Of a DNA stretch of 64,000 bases, positions 24,341 to 33,329 are shown piece by piece. A program made the translations under genes and the position numbers. Every line of letters begins with the position of its first letter. The first letter of the stretch is position 1. Under the pieces are notes generated by a model. It did not search any database and was not told the origin of the DNA. It saw only the letters and a program-made list of their open reading frames with translations. The stretch lies in contig NZ_JADDXR010000002.1 of assembly GCF_015330125.1 (NCBI RefSeq), positions 2,678,685 to 2,742,684 of the forward strand, in the 5' to 3' direction. The stretch is from Zobellia nedashkovskayae. GTDB taxonomy: Bacteria; Bacteroidota; Bacteroidia; Flavobacteriales; Flavobacteriaceae.

Positions 24341-25651
24341 ATGAAGACACTTGATAGTATACCAACCGGTAAGATAGAAAGAGCCAGCAAATTGGTTAAA
24401 ACGGGTGTGAAGATAGGAGGTAACTATGCAAAGTATTTAGGTAAAAAGTTGGTTAATCCTGAAATGGATAAAAACGAACTGAACGAAAGCAATGCAGAAG
24501 ATATTTACGATGGACTAAAAAGTCTAAAGGGTAGCGCTTTAAAAGTGGCCCAGATGCTTAGCATGGAGAAGAATATATTGCCTAAGGCGTATGTAGATAA
24601 ATTTTCTCTTTCTCAGTTTTCGGTACCGCCGCTTTCAGCGCCATTAGTAAGGAAAACATTTAAAAAGTACTTGGGAAAGTATCCTGAAGAGTTGTTCGAT
24701 ACTTTTGAAAAGGATAGTATAAATGCCGCTAGTATTGGTCAGGTTCATAAAGCAACAAAAAATGGTAAACAACTGGCTGTTAAAATTCAATATCCAGGAG
24801 TAGCCCAAAGTATTTCTAGTGATTTGTCATTGGTGAAGCCCATTGCTATTAGAATGTTTAATCTAAAAGGAAAGGACTCCGATAAGTATTTTAAAGAGGT
24901 AGAAAATAAGCTTATTGAAGAAACTAATTATTTTTTGGAAATAGAACAAAGCATTAGTATAACGGAAAGTTGTTCGGTTATAAAGAATCTTGAGTTTCCT
25001 AAGTATTATGAAGAACTATCTAGTGAGCGTATCATTACAATGGATTGGATGTCCGGTCAACATTTGAGTGAGTTCACTAATAGGGATTTTGATGAGCAAG
25101 TTGGTAATAAATTGGGCCAGACCCTTTGGGATTTCTACATGTTTCAGATTCACGGGCTTAAAAAAGTTCATGCCGATCCGCATCCAGGAAACTTTTTGGT
25201 AAGTGAAAACCATACTTTAATTGCTATAGATTTTGGCTGTATCAAAGAAGTTCCCAATGAGTTCTATGTGCCTTATTTTGAATTGGCGCAAAAGCATAAT
25301 ATAGAAAACGATACGGTTTTTATGGAGAAACTTTACGAGTTAGAAATACTAACTGAAACCGATACTCCAGAAGAAATTAAATTCTTTAAAGCACTTTTTA
25401 AAGAAATGCTTACACTCTTAACTTCGCCGTTCCATGAGGACAACTTTGATTTTGGTGCAGATGATTTTTGGGATAAAATAGCCGATTTAAGCGAACGTTA
25501 TTCAAATGATAGTCAAATACGAAAGATGAACGGTAATAGGGGGTCTAAGCACTTCCTGTATATGAACAGGACTTTCTTTGGTCTTTATAATTTACTGCAC
25601 GACCTAAAGGCAAAAATTGAAGTAAATAGTTATAAGCAATACATATCTTAA
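24341..25651 (+). CDS. ABC1/UbiB/AarF-family atypical kinase
   Basis: A 436-residue member of the UbiB (ADCK/Coq8) protein-kinase-like family, which in other organisms supports quinone synthesis or lipid homeostasis. Visible motifs are KVAQ (K68-Q71; the usual form is KxGQ), NAAS (128-131; usual AAAS) with SIGQVHKA, the ATP lysine K148 in LAVKIQYPG, VHADPHPGNFLV (catalytic loop Asp and Asn) and AIDFGCIKE (metal Asp). The lysine of KxGQ is kept but the glycine is alanine. It lies 32 bases after the TetR-like gene. The substrate is unknown; Bacteroidota normally use menaquinone. Confidence 0.9.
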   Translation: MKTLDSIPTGKIERASKLVKTGVKIGGNYAKYLGKKLVNPEMDKNELNESNAEDIYDGLKSLKGSALKVAQMLSMEKNILPKAYVDKFSLSQFSVPPLSAPLVRKTFKKYLGKYPEELFDTFEKDSINAASIGQVHKATKNGKQLAVKIQYPGVAQSISSDLSLVKPIAIRMFNLKGKDSDKYFKEVENKLIEETNYFLEIEQSISITESCSVIKNLEFPKYYEELSSERIITMDWMSGQHLSEFTNRDFDEQVGNKLGQTLWDFYMFQIHGLKKVHADPHPGNFLVSENHTLIAIDFGCIKEVPNEFYVPYFELAQKHNIENDTVFMEKLYELEILTETDTPEEIKFFKALFKEMLTLLTSPFHEDNFDFGADDFWDKIADLSERYSNDSQIRKMNGNRGSKHFLYMNRTFFGLYNLLHDLKAKIEVNSYKQYIS

Positions 25652-25762
25652 ACTTTACCGCGTTAAAATTCATACTATTTATTTTGCTTATCTTAGAAAT
25701 TTACGGGTTACTTTGCAGCATGGTTTAAGGCTGTAGCTTTTAAAATTTTAAAAAAACCTTCT

Positions 25763-26770
25763 ATGTATAATTCAAAAATAACGGGACTTGGATATTTTGT
25801 ACCCGAAAACGTAGTGACCAATGATGATTTGGCCAAGTTAATGGATACCAACGATGCGTGGATTCAAGAACGAACGGGTATTAAAGAAAGAAGACACGTG
25901 GTAAAAGGTGGAGACACTACTACAACCATGGGTGTTAAGGCGGCGAAAATCGCTATTGAACGTGCAGGTATTGATAAAGATGATATTGATTTTATCGTTT
26001 TCGCGACCCTAAGTCCAGATTACTATTTTCCTGGTCCAGGTGTTTTAGTGCAACGAGATTTAGGTATTAAAACGGTTGGTGCCTTAGATGTAAGAAACCA
26101 ATGCTCCGGTTTTATTTACGCGTTAAGTGTGGCTGATCAGTATATTAAAACAGGCATGTACAAGAATGTTCTTGTAATTGGTTCTGAGTTGCATTCTCAT
26201 GGTCTTGATATGACCACAAGAGGTAGATCTGTTTCGGTTATATTCGGAGATGGAGCAGGTGCAGCAGTATTGAGTAGGGAAGAAGATAATTCAAAAGGGC
26301 TACTTTCTACACATCTGCATAGTGAAGGTCAACATGCAGAGGAATTATCGTTGATAGCTCCAGGTATGGGTAAGCGTTGGGTTACAGATATTATTGAAGA
26401 TAATGATCCTAACGATGAATCATTCTATCCTCATATGAACGGTCAGTTTGTATTTAAAAATGCCGTGGTTAGATTTAGTGAGGTGATAATGGAAGGTTTA
26501 AAAACCAATCACCTTACGCCGGAAGACATTGATATGTTAGTTCCACACCAAGCTAACTTACGTATTTCTCAATTTATACAGAAGAAGTTTGGGCTTGGAG
26601 ATGATCAAGTCTTTAATAACATTATGAAATACGGTAATACTACCGCAGCATCTATTCCCATAGCCCTTACAGAGGCTTGGGAGAACGGAAAGATTAAAGA
26701 AGGAGATTTAGTGGTACTAGCCGCTTTCGGTAGTGGTTTCACTTGGGGTAGCGCTATTATAAAATGGTAA
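25763..26770 (+). CDS. fabH: Ketoacyl-ACP synthase III
   Basis: It starts fatty-acid chains by condensing an acyl-CoA with malonyl-ACP. The 335-residue thiolase-fold protein has the catalytic triad C114 (RNQCSGF), H262 (VPHQANLRI) and N292 (YGNTTAAS), all in FabH-specific contexts. ERTGIKERRH near residue 40 is also diagnostic. Flavobacteria often carry more than one FabH, including ones for branched starters or flexirubin-type pigments. No fatty-acid operon surrounds this copy, so its exact primer is open. A terminator follows directly. Confidence 0.94.
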   Translation: MYNSKITGLGYFVPENVVTNDDLAKLMDTNDAWIQERTGIKERRHVVKGGDTTTTMGVKAAKIAIERAGIDKDDIDFIVFATLSPDYYFPGPGVLVQRDLGIKTVGALDVRNQCSGFIYALSVADQYIKTGMYKNVLVIGSELHSHGLDMTTRGRSVSVIFGDGAGAAVLSREEDNSKGLLSTHLHSEGQHAEELSLIAPGMGKRWVTDIIEDNDPNDESFYPHMNGQFVFKNAVVRFSEVIMEGLKTNHLTPEDIDMLVPHQANLRISQFIQKKFGLGDDQVFNNIMKYGNTTAASIPIALTEAWENGKIKEGDLVVLAAFGSGFTWGSAIIKW

Positions 26771-26785
26771 CTTTATGGCAAAACA

Positions 26786-26811
26786 AAACCCCGATGTCTC
26801 CATCGGGGTTT
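26786..26811 (+). terminator. Rho-independent terminator after fabH
   Basis: Arms AACCCCGATG and CATCGGGGTT with a TCTC loop and a short T run, 16 bases after the stop codon. Confidence 0.8.
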
Positions 26812-26978
26812 CTGTCGTTGATGCTGCTATACTAAACACTAACCATTAACTATAAACATATAGCATTATCACCGACCAATATTTTTGAAATGCTGTTCTT
26901 TTAATACCAGTTTTACAATAGACGGATATTTTATTCAAAAGTTACATCTTTAATGAACTTTAACATCATATTTAACAT

Positions 26979-27338
26979 ATGAAAACAACACTAGTCTTCG
27001 GAACTTCCCTTAAACCCAGTAGATATAGTAATCTAGCCGTAAATAGGCTATTAGATCATAATATCAAAACTGAAGCATTTGGTTTACGCGAGGGCAAAAT
27101 CAGGGAAACACAAATAAAGACCAATTTAAATGATTTTCAAAATATTCATACCATTACTTTATACATAGGAGCTGCTCGTCAGCCTGAGTATATCGACAAA
27201 ATCCTACAAATAGGTCCAAAACGAGTCATTTTTAATCCGGGAACGGAAAATCCTGAATTCTACGCAACACTGCAAAAAGAAGGGATTGAGGCGGTAGAGG
27301 CATGTACTTTGGTCTTATTGGCAACCGGTCAATATTAA
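26979..27338 (+). CDS. CoA-binding domain protein
   Basis: A 119-residue single-domain Rossmann-like protein of the CoA_binding_2 (YccU-like) type. The N-terminal strand and phosphate loop read TLVFGTSLKPSRYS, followed by ITLYIGAARQPEYIDKIL and KRVIFNPGTENPEF, then EAVEACTLVLLATGQY. These match small proteins that bind CoA and whose physiological role is unclear. There is no catalytic partner nearby. It is convergent with the symporter gene (47-base gap). Confidence 0.87.
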   Translation: MKTTLVFGTSLKPSRYSNLAVNRLLDHNIKTEAFGLREGKIRETQIKTNLNDFQNIHTITLYIGAARQPEYIDKILQIGPKRVIFNPGTENPEFYATLQKEGIEAVEACTLVLLATGQY

Positions 27339-27385
27339 ATGATCGATGAAATACACGTAAGATTTTTCCTATAAAACTTTAACAT

Positions 27386-28879
27386 TTAGGAAGTTACATT
27401 TTTATCAGTTGTTATTGTATGATTCTTATTTCTAATCAGCCAAAGCCCTAGAAAAGTTAATAATCCGTTCAAAGGTAGTAATTCATACCCAAATTTGTAA
27501 CCGCCTAAATATTCCGTTGGCAAGTTCGTAAACCCTATAATAGAGAGAACGGACAATAAGGCAATAATCCATACATAATTATCTTTTATTGAATGCTTTG
27601 TGAATATACCAAAGGTAAATAGTCCCAATAAAGGACCATAAGTATATGTGGCAACGGTCAAGAGGCCGTCTATAACGTTTCGGTCTAAAATATACTTGAA
27701 CAGAATAACGGTTATAATTAAAAGAATACTCATCCCTACATGTGTTGTCTTTCTTATTTTGTTTTGGTCTTTTTTGGCTTTTTCATCAATGTTTAAAAAG
27801 TCTACACAAAAAGAGGTTGTTAAGGAAGTCAATGCGCTATCTGCGCTACTATAAGCCGCAGCTATTAATCCTAGCATAAAGGTAACGGCAACAACCATTC
27901 CCAAACCACTGTTCATTGCAATTTCTGGAAATAGAAGATCGGGTTTGGGTTGGCCATCCATTAATGGAATAGCAATGTTGAATTTGGCCGCATAGATAAA
28001 TAAAAGGGCTCCTAGCAAGAGAAAAATAAAATTCACAACGACTAGAACCAAACTGAAGGAAATCATGTTTTTCTGGGCGTCTTTAAGCGATTTGCAAGTA
28101 AGATTTTTCTGCATCATATCTTGGTCTAGACCGGTCATGCAAATGGTAATGAACATACCTCCAAAAAAGGATTTTAGAAAGTGGTTCTTGTCAAAAAAAC
28201 TATCTGTAAATAGTATTTGGTTGTACTGCTTTAATTCTTCGGATGCCAGGAACTCCGTAAAAGTCCAATCTAATTTCTGATTTATAAAATAAATGCTCAG
28301 CCCAACGGATAAAAGCATAAAGGCCGTTTGGAGGGTATCTGTCCAGACAATTGTTTTTATTCCGCCTCTAAAAGTATATATCCATATTAATAAAATAGAG
28401 AGGATAACCGTAACCTCAAACGGTACGCCTAGTTCATCAAATACAAATTGTTGTAGAACAATTGCTACCAAAAACAGCCTAAAGGAAGCTCCCAGAACCC
28501 TGGATATAAAGAAAGACACTGCGCCCACTTTATAACTTACGATACCAAAACGCTTTTTTAAATATTCATAGATAGAGGTAACGTTCAGTTGGTAATAGAT
28601 GGGCAGTAGAATAAAGGCTATGACAAAATAACCTGCCAAGTAACCAAAAACCACTTGCATATAACTGAAGCCAGAAGCTTCTACCCAACCGGGTACAGAG
28701 ATAAAGGTAACTCCTGAAAGAGAGGCACCTACCATTCCAAAAGCAACCAAGTACCAAGGAGAAGATTTTCCCGCCTTGAAAAAGTCAACATTAGAATCGT
28801 TTTTTCCTGTAAAATAGGATATCAATAAAAGTAAGAGAAAATAAGCACCTATTAAGATTAGGATGTGCGTGGCGGTCAT
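27386..28879 (-). CDS. Sodium/solute symporter (SSS family), substrate unknown
   Basis: A 497-residue membrane protein with about 13 spans. SSS-family features are the first helix after [76 protein letters not shown] and [19 protein letters not shown] (Na+-binding serines). The start at 28879 is preferred to the TTG nine codons upstream. It is a different subgroup from the symporter at 18057. The gene is divergent from recR with only 57 bases between start codons. The substrate cannot be told; no catabolic genes flank it. Confidence 0.9.
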   Translation of the reverse strand: MTATHILILIGAYFLLLLLISYFTGKNDSNVDFFKAGKSSPWYLVAFGMVGASLSGVTFISVPGWVEASGFSYMQVVFGYLAGYFVIAFILLPIYYQLNVTSIYEYLKKRFGIVSYKVGAVSFFISRVLGASFRLFLVAIVLQQFVFDELGVPFEVTVILSILLIWIYTFRGGIKTIVWTDTLQTAFMLLSVGLSIYFINQKLDWTFTEFLASEELKQYNQILFTDSFFDKNHFLKSFFGGMFITICMTGLDQDMMQKNLTCKSLKDAQKNMISFSLVLVVVNFIFLLLGALLFIYAAKFNIAIPLMDGQPKPDLLFPEIAMNSGLGMVVAVTFMLGLIAAAYSSADSALTSLTTSFCVDFLNIDEKAKKDQNKIRKTTHVGMSILLIITVILFKYILDRNVIDGLLTVATYTYGPLLGLFTFGIFTKHSIKDNYVWIIALLSVLSIIGFTNLPTEYLGGYKFGYELLPLNGLLTFLGLWLIRNKNHTITTDKNVTS

Positions 28880-28923
28880 GTAATAAAATTTAAAACCAAA
28901 GTACAAAAAGTAAAAATAGTACG

Positions 28924-28931
28924 TAATTTTG
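28924..28931 (+). promoter_or_regulatory. -7 promoter element of recR, leaving almost no leader
   Basis: TAATTTTG is a perfect TAnnTTTG match that ends five bases before the recR ATG. The predicted transcript start coincides with the start codon, so the mRNA may be leaderless. Confidence 0.5.
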
Positions 28932-28936
28932 TGACT

Positions 28937-29557
28937 ATGGATTTTTCTTCAAAGCTTCTCGAGAATGCCGTTTACGAAATGTCGCAATTACCAGGAATAG
29001 GTAAACGCACGGCACTTCGGTTGGTTCTTCATTTGCTTAAACAGCCTAAAGAACAGACAGAAAGGCTCTCAAATTCATTGTTAAGCTTGCGTAGTGAGAT
29101 AAAATTTTGCGAAAATTGCCATAACATTTCAGATGTGGCCGTGTGTGAAATTTGTGCCAATCCCAAACGGGATAGGAGTTTGGTTTGCGTTGTTGAGGAT
29201 ATTCGTGATGTTATGGCTATTGAGAACACAAGTCAGTACAAAGGCTTATATCATGTTCTAGGTGGTAAAATATCGCCTATGGAAGGGATTGGCCCTCAAG
29301 ATTTAACTATTGGTTCTTTGGTAGAAAAGGCCCAAAAAGGAGAAGTTAAGGAGTTTATTTTTGCCTTAAGCTCCACTATGGAGGGTGATACGACCAATTT
29401 TTATATTTATAAGCAATTAAACGGTTTAGATATTAATACTTCAACTATTGCCAGAGGAATAGCCGTGGGCGATGAGCTGGAATATGCCGATGAAGTCACA
29501 CTAGGACGGAGCATATTAAACCGTATTCCATTTGAAGGTTCGTTAAAAGCGAATTAA
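28937..29557 (+). CDS. recR: Recombination mediator RecR
   Basis: RecR works with RecO (and RecF) to load RecA on gapped DNA. The 206-residue length is standard when starting at [14 protein letters not shown]. The helix-hairpin-helix is at [18 protein letters not shown], the zinc finger at [16 protein letters not shown], and the Toprim domain at [14 protein letters not shown] through YHVLGG. The C-terminal part has [20 protein letters not shown]. An upstream extension of the frame to 28865 is open but runs through the promoter and would add non-family residues, so it is not used. Confidence 0.96.
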   Translation: MDFSSKLLENAVYEMSQLPGIGKRTALRLVLHLLKQPKEQTERLSNSLLSLRSEIKFCENCHNISDVAVCEICANPKRDRSLVCVVEDIRDVMAIENTSQYKGLYHVLGGKISPMEGIGPQDLTIGSLVEKAQKGEVKEFIFALSSTMEGDTTNFYIYKQLNGLDINTSTIARGIAVGDELEYADEVTLGRSILNRIPFEGSLKAN

Positions 29558-29595
29558 ATAATGTGACAAATATAACCGATAGGTGTTTTTTTTGG

Positions 29596-29603
29596 TATTT
29601 TTG
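29596..29603 (+). promoter_or_regulatory. -7 promoter element of the E2 gene
   Basis: TATTTTTG is a perfect TAnnTTTG match, 37 bases before the ATG at 29641. Confidence 0.55.
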
Positions 29604-29640
29604 CGACAAAATTAGAGTAAAAGCATTCTAAAATAAGAAT

Positions 29641-31005
29641 ATGTCAAAGTTTGAACTGAAATTACCGAGAATGGGTGAGAGTGTTGCGGAAGCAACGTTA
29701 ACCACTTGGTTGAAAGAAGTTGGTGATACTATTGAATTGGATGAACCTATTTTTGAAATAGCTACTGATAAGGTAGATTCAGAGGTTCCAAGTGAAGTGG
29801 AGGGTATTTTAATCGAAAAGCTTTTTGATATAGACGATGTAATCAAAGTGGGTGATACCGTAGCGATTATTGAAACAGAACAATCTATTGACGTAGCGCA
29901 GTCCGCTGTTCAAAGCGAACCGGTTGCTGCATCAAATGGTGCTGAGAAATCTGCTGCCATGGTAGAGGAAACTGTAAAAGTGGCCAAAGATGCTGTAAGT
30001 GCACCTGTACATCATAATCAAAAATCATCTTCTGAGCGCTTTTATTCGCCTTTGGTGAAAAATATAGCAAAACAAGAAGGTATTTCTGTTGCTGAACTTG
30101 ATACGATAACGGGAACGGGAAATGAAGGTCGCGTTACTAAAAATGATATTCTGGCCTACTTAGAAAATGGCGCGGTTAAAAAGGTTGAACAGCCACTAGA
30201 AAAAACTTCTGCTCCAAAGGTAGCGGCAGTTCCTGTTGCAAACCACAAGCCTTCAGAGGTTAAACCAACCAATGGTTCCGGTATAGCGCAGGGTGCCGAT
30301 GGTGAGGTTGTGCCTATGAGCAGAATGGGTAAAATGATAGCCAAGCATATGGTAGACAGTGTGTCTACTTCTGCACATGTTCAGAGTTTTATTGAGGTAG
30401 ATGTCACTAAGATTGTAAATTGGAGAAATAAGGTAAAGAGCTCTTTTGAAAAGAGAGAAGGTGAGAAGTTGACTTTTACACCAATCTTTATTGAAGCGGT
30501 AGCTAAGGCCCTAAAAAAATATCCTTTGATGAACATTTCGCTAGTTGGCGATACGGTTGTTAAAAAGAAAAACATCAACATAGGCATGGCAGCTGCTTTA
30601 CCGGATGGAAATCTTATTGTTCCGGTAATAAAAAATGCAGACCAGTTGAATTTGGTAGGTATGGCTAAAGCCATAAACGATTTGGCGTCTAGGGCTAGAG
30701 AAAATAAACTTAAGCCAGATGAAGTTCAAGATGGGACATATACTGTGACCAATGTAGGTACTTTTGGTAGTGTTTTTGGAACGCCAATTATTAATCAACC
30801 TCAAGTGGGTATTCTTGCACTGGGTGCTATTCGTAAAATTCCATCGGTAATAGAAACTCCAGAAGGAGATTTCATAGGAATTAGAAGTAAGATGTATCTT
30901 TCTCATAGTTACGATCATAGAGTGGTAAATGGTGCATTGGGTAGTATGTTTGCAAAAGCAGTTGCAGATTATTTGGAAGCCTGGGATGTAGATAGGGAGG
31001 TATAA
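29641..31005 (+). CDS. 2-oxo acid dehydrogenase E2 component (dihydrolipoyl acyltransferase)
   Basis: This is the core acyltransferase of a 2-oxo acid dehydrogenase complex, probably branched-chain 2-oxo acid or pyruvate type. Domains in 454 residues: a single lipoyl domain (~1-78; the lipoyl lysine is K44 in EIATDKVDSE), an Ala/Val-rich linker, an E3/E1-binding domain (~139-176, YSPLVKNIAKQEGI, GNEGRVTKNDIL), and the catalytic domain from ~220. The active-site motif reads DHRVVNGALG, where most E2 enzymes have DHRxxDG. No E1 or E3 gene is adjacent, so the complex is encoded at separate sites. Confidence 0.92.
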   Translation: MSKFELKLPRMGESVAEATLTTWLKEVGDTIELDEPIFEIATDKVDSEVPSEVEGILIEKLFDIDDVIKVGDTVAIIETEQSIDVAQSAVQSEPVAASNGAEKSAAMVEETVKVAKDAVSAPVHHNQKSSSERFYSPLVKNIAKQEGISVAELDTITGTGNEGRVTKNDILAYLENGAVKKVEQPLEKTSAPKVAAVPVANHKPSEVKPTNGSGIAQGADGEVVPMSRMGKMIAKHMVDSVSTSAHVQSFIEVDVTKIVNWRNKVKSSFEKREGEKLTFTPIFIEAVAKALKKYPLMNISLVGDTVVKKKNINIGMAAALPDGNLIVPVIKNADQLNLVGMAKAINDLASRARENKLKPDEVQDGTYTVTNVGTFGSVFGTPIINQPQVGILALGAIRKIPSVIETPEGDFIGIRSKMYLSHSYDHRVVNGALGSMFAKAVADYLEAWDVDREV

Positions 31006-31026
31006 AGTGTATTATACACACTTTTC
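31005..31026 (+). terminator. Weak terminator-like hairpin after the E2 gene
   Basis: Arms AAGTGT and ACACTT are followed by TTTT, beginning at the E2 stop codon. The stem is short and overlaps an alternative palindrome GTGTATTATACAC. Confidence 0.35.
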
Positions 31027-31169
31027 TGTTGAAGCATTCTTATTTTAAAGTTATATTTCTTTAAAATCTGTGAATTATTTTGGGTTTTTGGTCCGCTTTA
31101 GCTGTTAATAGATTAATAATCTTATTTTCATGCGATAGATAAGTATCCATAAGGCCTCCTAAACCAACA

Positions 31170-32447
31170 ATGCCAAATAGAAATCTCAATACGTCATCAA
31201 GACAAATTCTAAATTTGTTATGCTTCTTTTTATTTAGCACCCCTCTTTTTTTACTTGCACAAGAAGAGAGTGGAGGTGAAGAGGTGAAAGCTCCACTAAA
31301 CCTATATATAGATTGCAACTGCGAGAAGAACTATCTACGGCAGGAAATCAATTATGTCAGTCACGTACGTGATCAGGGGCAAGCCAATATCAAACTGTTT
31401 ATTTATGACGTTACCAATGGTAGTGGTGGACGAACGTACATGTTAGAATTTGAGGGTGTAGATGATTACAAAGATATTCTTGGCAAGCTTACCTATGATA
31501 GTACTGCTAGTATGACTGATGATGAGGTCCGTAAGGGGCTTTTGAAAAAAGTGCAATCAGGACTTCTTCAGTACGTTTTAGAGTCGGACCTGGCAGAAAA
31601 TATCACGTACACCGTAAATAAGGAAGGTCTTGGAGAAATTCAAGAGATTGATTTTAGAGATCCTTGGAACAATTGGATTTTTGAAGTTTACGGAGAGGCA
31701 AAGATTAAAAGGGAATCTAGCCGTAAAGAGTTTGAATATGAATTGGGTTTTCAAAGTGATCATGTAACGGAAAAACTACGGATCCGTAGTGATTTGCAAA
31801 TTAACCAAGCAAATAAGGAAATCGTCAACGATGATGAAATTTTTACAAGTGAGCGCTTTAGGTATTCTGCAGATGCTAGTATTGTTGCAAGTTTGTCCGA
31901 TCATTGGTCTGCAGGTGTTTTTGGTGGCGTGCAACATAATACCTTTACGAATCTAGACTTTAGATACTATGCAAGGCCAGCTATTGAATACAACATTTAT
32001 CCTTATAAAGAAGTACTTCGTAGAGAGATTGTATTCGCTTACAAAATTGGCTATTTCCATAATGATTATATAGAGCCAACTATTTATCTCAAAGAGGCGG
32101 AAGGTGTCTTTAGTCATTCTTTAGATGTACAAGTAAGATACCGTCAGCCGTGGGGCAATGTATATGCCCGCTTAATTGGCTCTACCTTTTTAAATGACTT
32201 TACCAAGAATAGAATTCAGTTGAACGGAAGTTTTTCCGTGCGTCTTTTAAAGGGTCTTGCAGCCCGGTTTTCAGGAAGGTTCGAGTTAATTCGTGATCAA
32301 ATAAACTTGCCTGGTGGAGATGCTTCTTTGGAAGATGTATTGTTGCAACAAAAGCAAATTGCTACAGATTATGAGACCAGCCTTAGCGTAGGGCTTAGTT
32401 ATACCTTTGGCTCCGCTTTTAATAATGTTATAAACACCAGGTTGTAG
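31170..32447 (+). CDS. Outer-membrane beta-barrel protein of unknown function
   Basis: A 425-residue exported protein. The N-terminus has basic residues, then the hydrophobic stretch ILNLLCFFLFSTPLFLLA (signal peptide, cut near AQEES). A soluble domain (~35-165) includes NLYIDCNCEKNYLRQEINY and a run similar to periplasmic N-terminal domains. From ~165 there are alternating amphipathic strands with aromatic ends (WIFEVYGEAKIKRESS, FRYSADASIVASLS, YARLIGSTFLNDF, TSLSVGLSYTFGSAF), as in 12-14-strand barrels. The last residues NTRL lack the classic terminal Phe. The function is unknown. It is a single gene between E2 and exonuclease. Confidence 0.75.
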   Translation: MPNRNLNTSSRQILNLLCFFLFSTPLFLLAQEESGGEEVKAPLNLYIDCNCEKNYLRQEINYVSHVRDQGQANIKLFIYDVTNGSGGRTYMLEFEGVDDYKDILGKLTYDSTASMTDDEVRKGLLKKVQSGLLQYVLESDLAENITYTVNKEGLGEIQEIDFRDPWNNWIFEVYGEAKIKRESSRKEFEYELGFQSDHVTEKLRIRSDLQINQANKEIVNDDEIFTSERFRYSADASIVASLSDHWSAGVFGGVQHNTFTNLDFRYYARPAIEYNIYPYKEVLRREIVFAYKIGYFHNDYIEPTIYLKEAEGVFSHSLDVQVRYRQPWGNVYARLIGSTFLNDFTKNRIQLNGSFSVRLLKGLAARFSGRFELIRDQINLPGGDASLEDVLLQQKQIATDYETSLSVGLSYTFGSAFNNVINTRL

Positions 32448-32505
32448 TGGTTATTTTCTTTATTAAGAAAAGTATGGATATGTTTTCTTGAACCTTGTTA
32501 AATAG

Positions 32506-32513
32506 TATCTTTG
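32506..32513 (+). promoter_or_regulatory. -7 promoter element of the exonuclease gene
   Basis: TATCTTTG is a perfect TAnnTTTG match, 20 bases before the ATG at 32534. It probably drives the exonuclease-FAH-Hpt-CinA run. Confidence 0.55.
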
Positions 32514-32533
32514 TTAAAAAAATAGCGAAAAAC

Positions 32534-33310
32534 ATGGAGCTTAATCTCACGCGTCCCATTTGTTTTTTTGATTTGGAAACTACGGGTACCAATGTTGCCA
32601 AAGACCGAATTGTAGAAATATCTGTTTTAAAAGTATATCCTAACGGGAATAAGGAAAGTAAGACTTGGTTGGTAAATCCAGAAGTGGAAATACCGGAAGA
32701 GGTAATTGCTATTCACGGTATTTCCAACGAAAAAGTGGCCAACGAGCCAACTTTTAAAGACCTTTCTAGGACTATTTATGCCATGATAAAGGATTGCGAT
32801 TTGGGCGGATTTAATTCTGACCGTTTTGATATTCCTCTATTGGCTGAAGAAATGTTGCGTGCCGAGCTGGATTTTGATATGAAGAGTATGGTTTCTATAG
32901 ACGTTCAAACTATATTCCATAAAATGGAAAAACGAACATTGGTAGCGGCATACAAGTTTTATTGCGATAAAGACCTTAACGATGCCCATAGTGCCGAAGC
33001 AGATACGCTGGCTACTTATGAGGTGTTGTTGTCTCAATTAGATAGGTACCCAGATTTAGAGAATAATGTTAAAAAATTGGCTGAATTTTCTACTCATCGG
33101 CAGTTTGCAGATTTTGCGGGCTTCTTAGGATATGATGAAGATGGTGCTGAGGTTTTTGCATTTGGCAAACATAAAGGCAGAAAAGTATTAGATGTACTAG
33201 AGAAAGAACCCGGCTACTTCGGGTGGATTTTAAATGCCGATTTTCCCCTGTATACCAAAAAGGTGTTGACACAAGTTAAATTGAGTCAGCTCAACAACAA
33301 GTTAGGTTAG
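32534..33310 (+). CDS. DEDDh 3'-5' exonuclease with C-terminal DUF3820-like domain
   Basis: A 258-residue DnaQ-fold exonuclease. Exo I is FFDLETTGTN (D13, E15), Exo II includes GGFNSDRFDIPLLAEE, and Exo III is DAHSAEADTLATYEV (His and Asp). After a linker, the C-terminal ~45 residues, FAFGKHKGRKVLDVLE and GYFGWILNADFP, match the DUF3820-type pattern (small domain with FGKYKGR). The likely role is proofreading or RNA/DNA trimming; a stand-alone DnaQ-like protein in Bacteroidota is not necessarily the Pol III epsilon. The start at 32534 is preferred over a TTG 13 codons upstream, which would begin inside the promoter. FAH follows after 19 bases. Confidence 0.9.
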   Translation: MELNLTRPICFFDLETTGTNVAKDRIVEISVLKVYPNGNKESKTWLVNPEVEIPEEVIAIHGISNEKVANEPTFKDLSRTIYAMIKDCDLGGFNSDRFDIPLLAEEMLRAELDFDMKSMVSIDVQTIFHKMEKRTLVAAYKFYCDKDLNDAHSAEADTLATYEVLLSQLDRYPDLENNVKKLAEFSTHRQFADFAGFLGYDEDGAEVFAFGKHKGRKVLDVLEKEPGYFGWILNADFPLYTKKVLTQVKLSQLNNKLG

Positions 33311-33329
33311 AGAATTTTAAAAAGTTTCA

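Noticed and set aside
28865..28936. Upstream extension of recR by 24 codons.
   Set aside because: It crosses the predicted promoter and overlaps the first codons of the divergent symporter. RecR proteins start at the sequence chosen.
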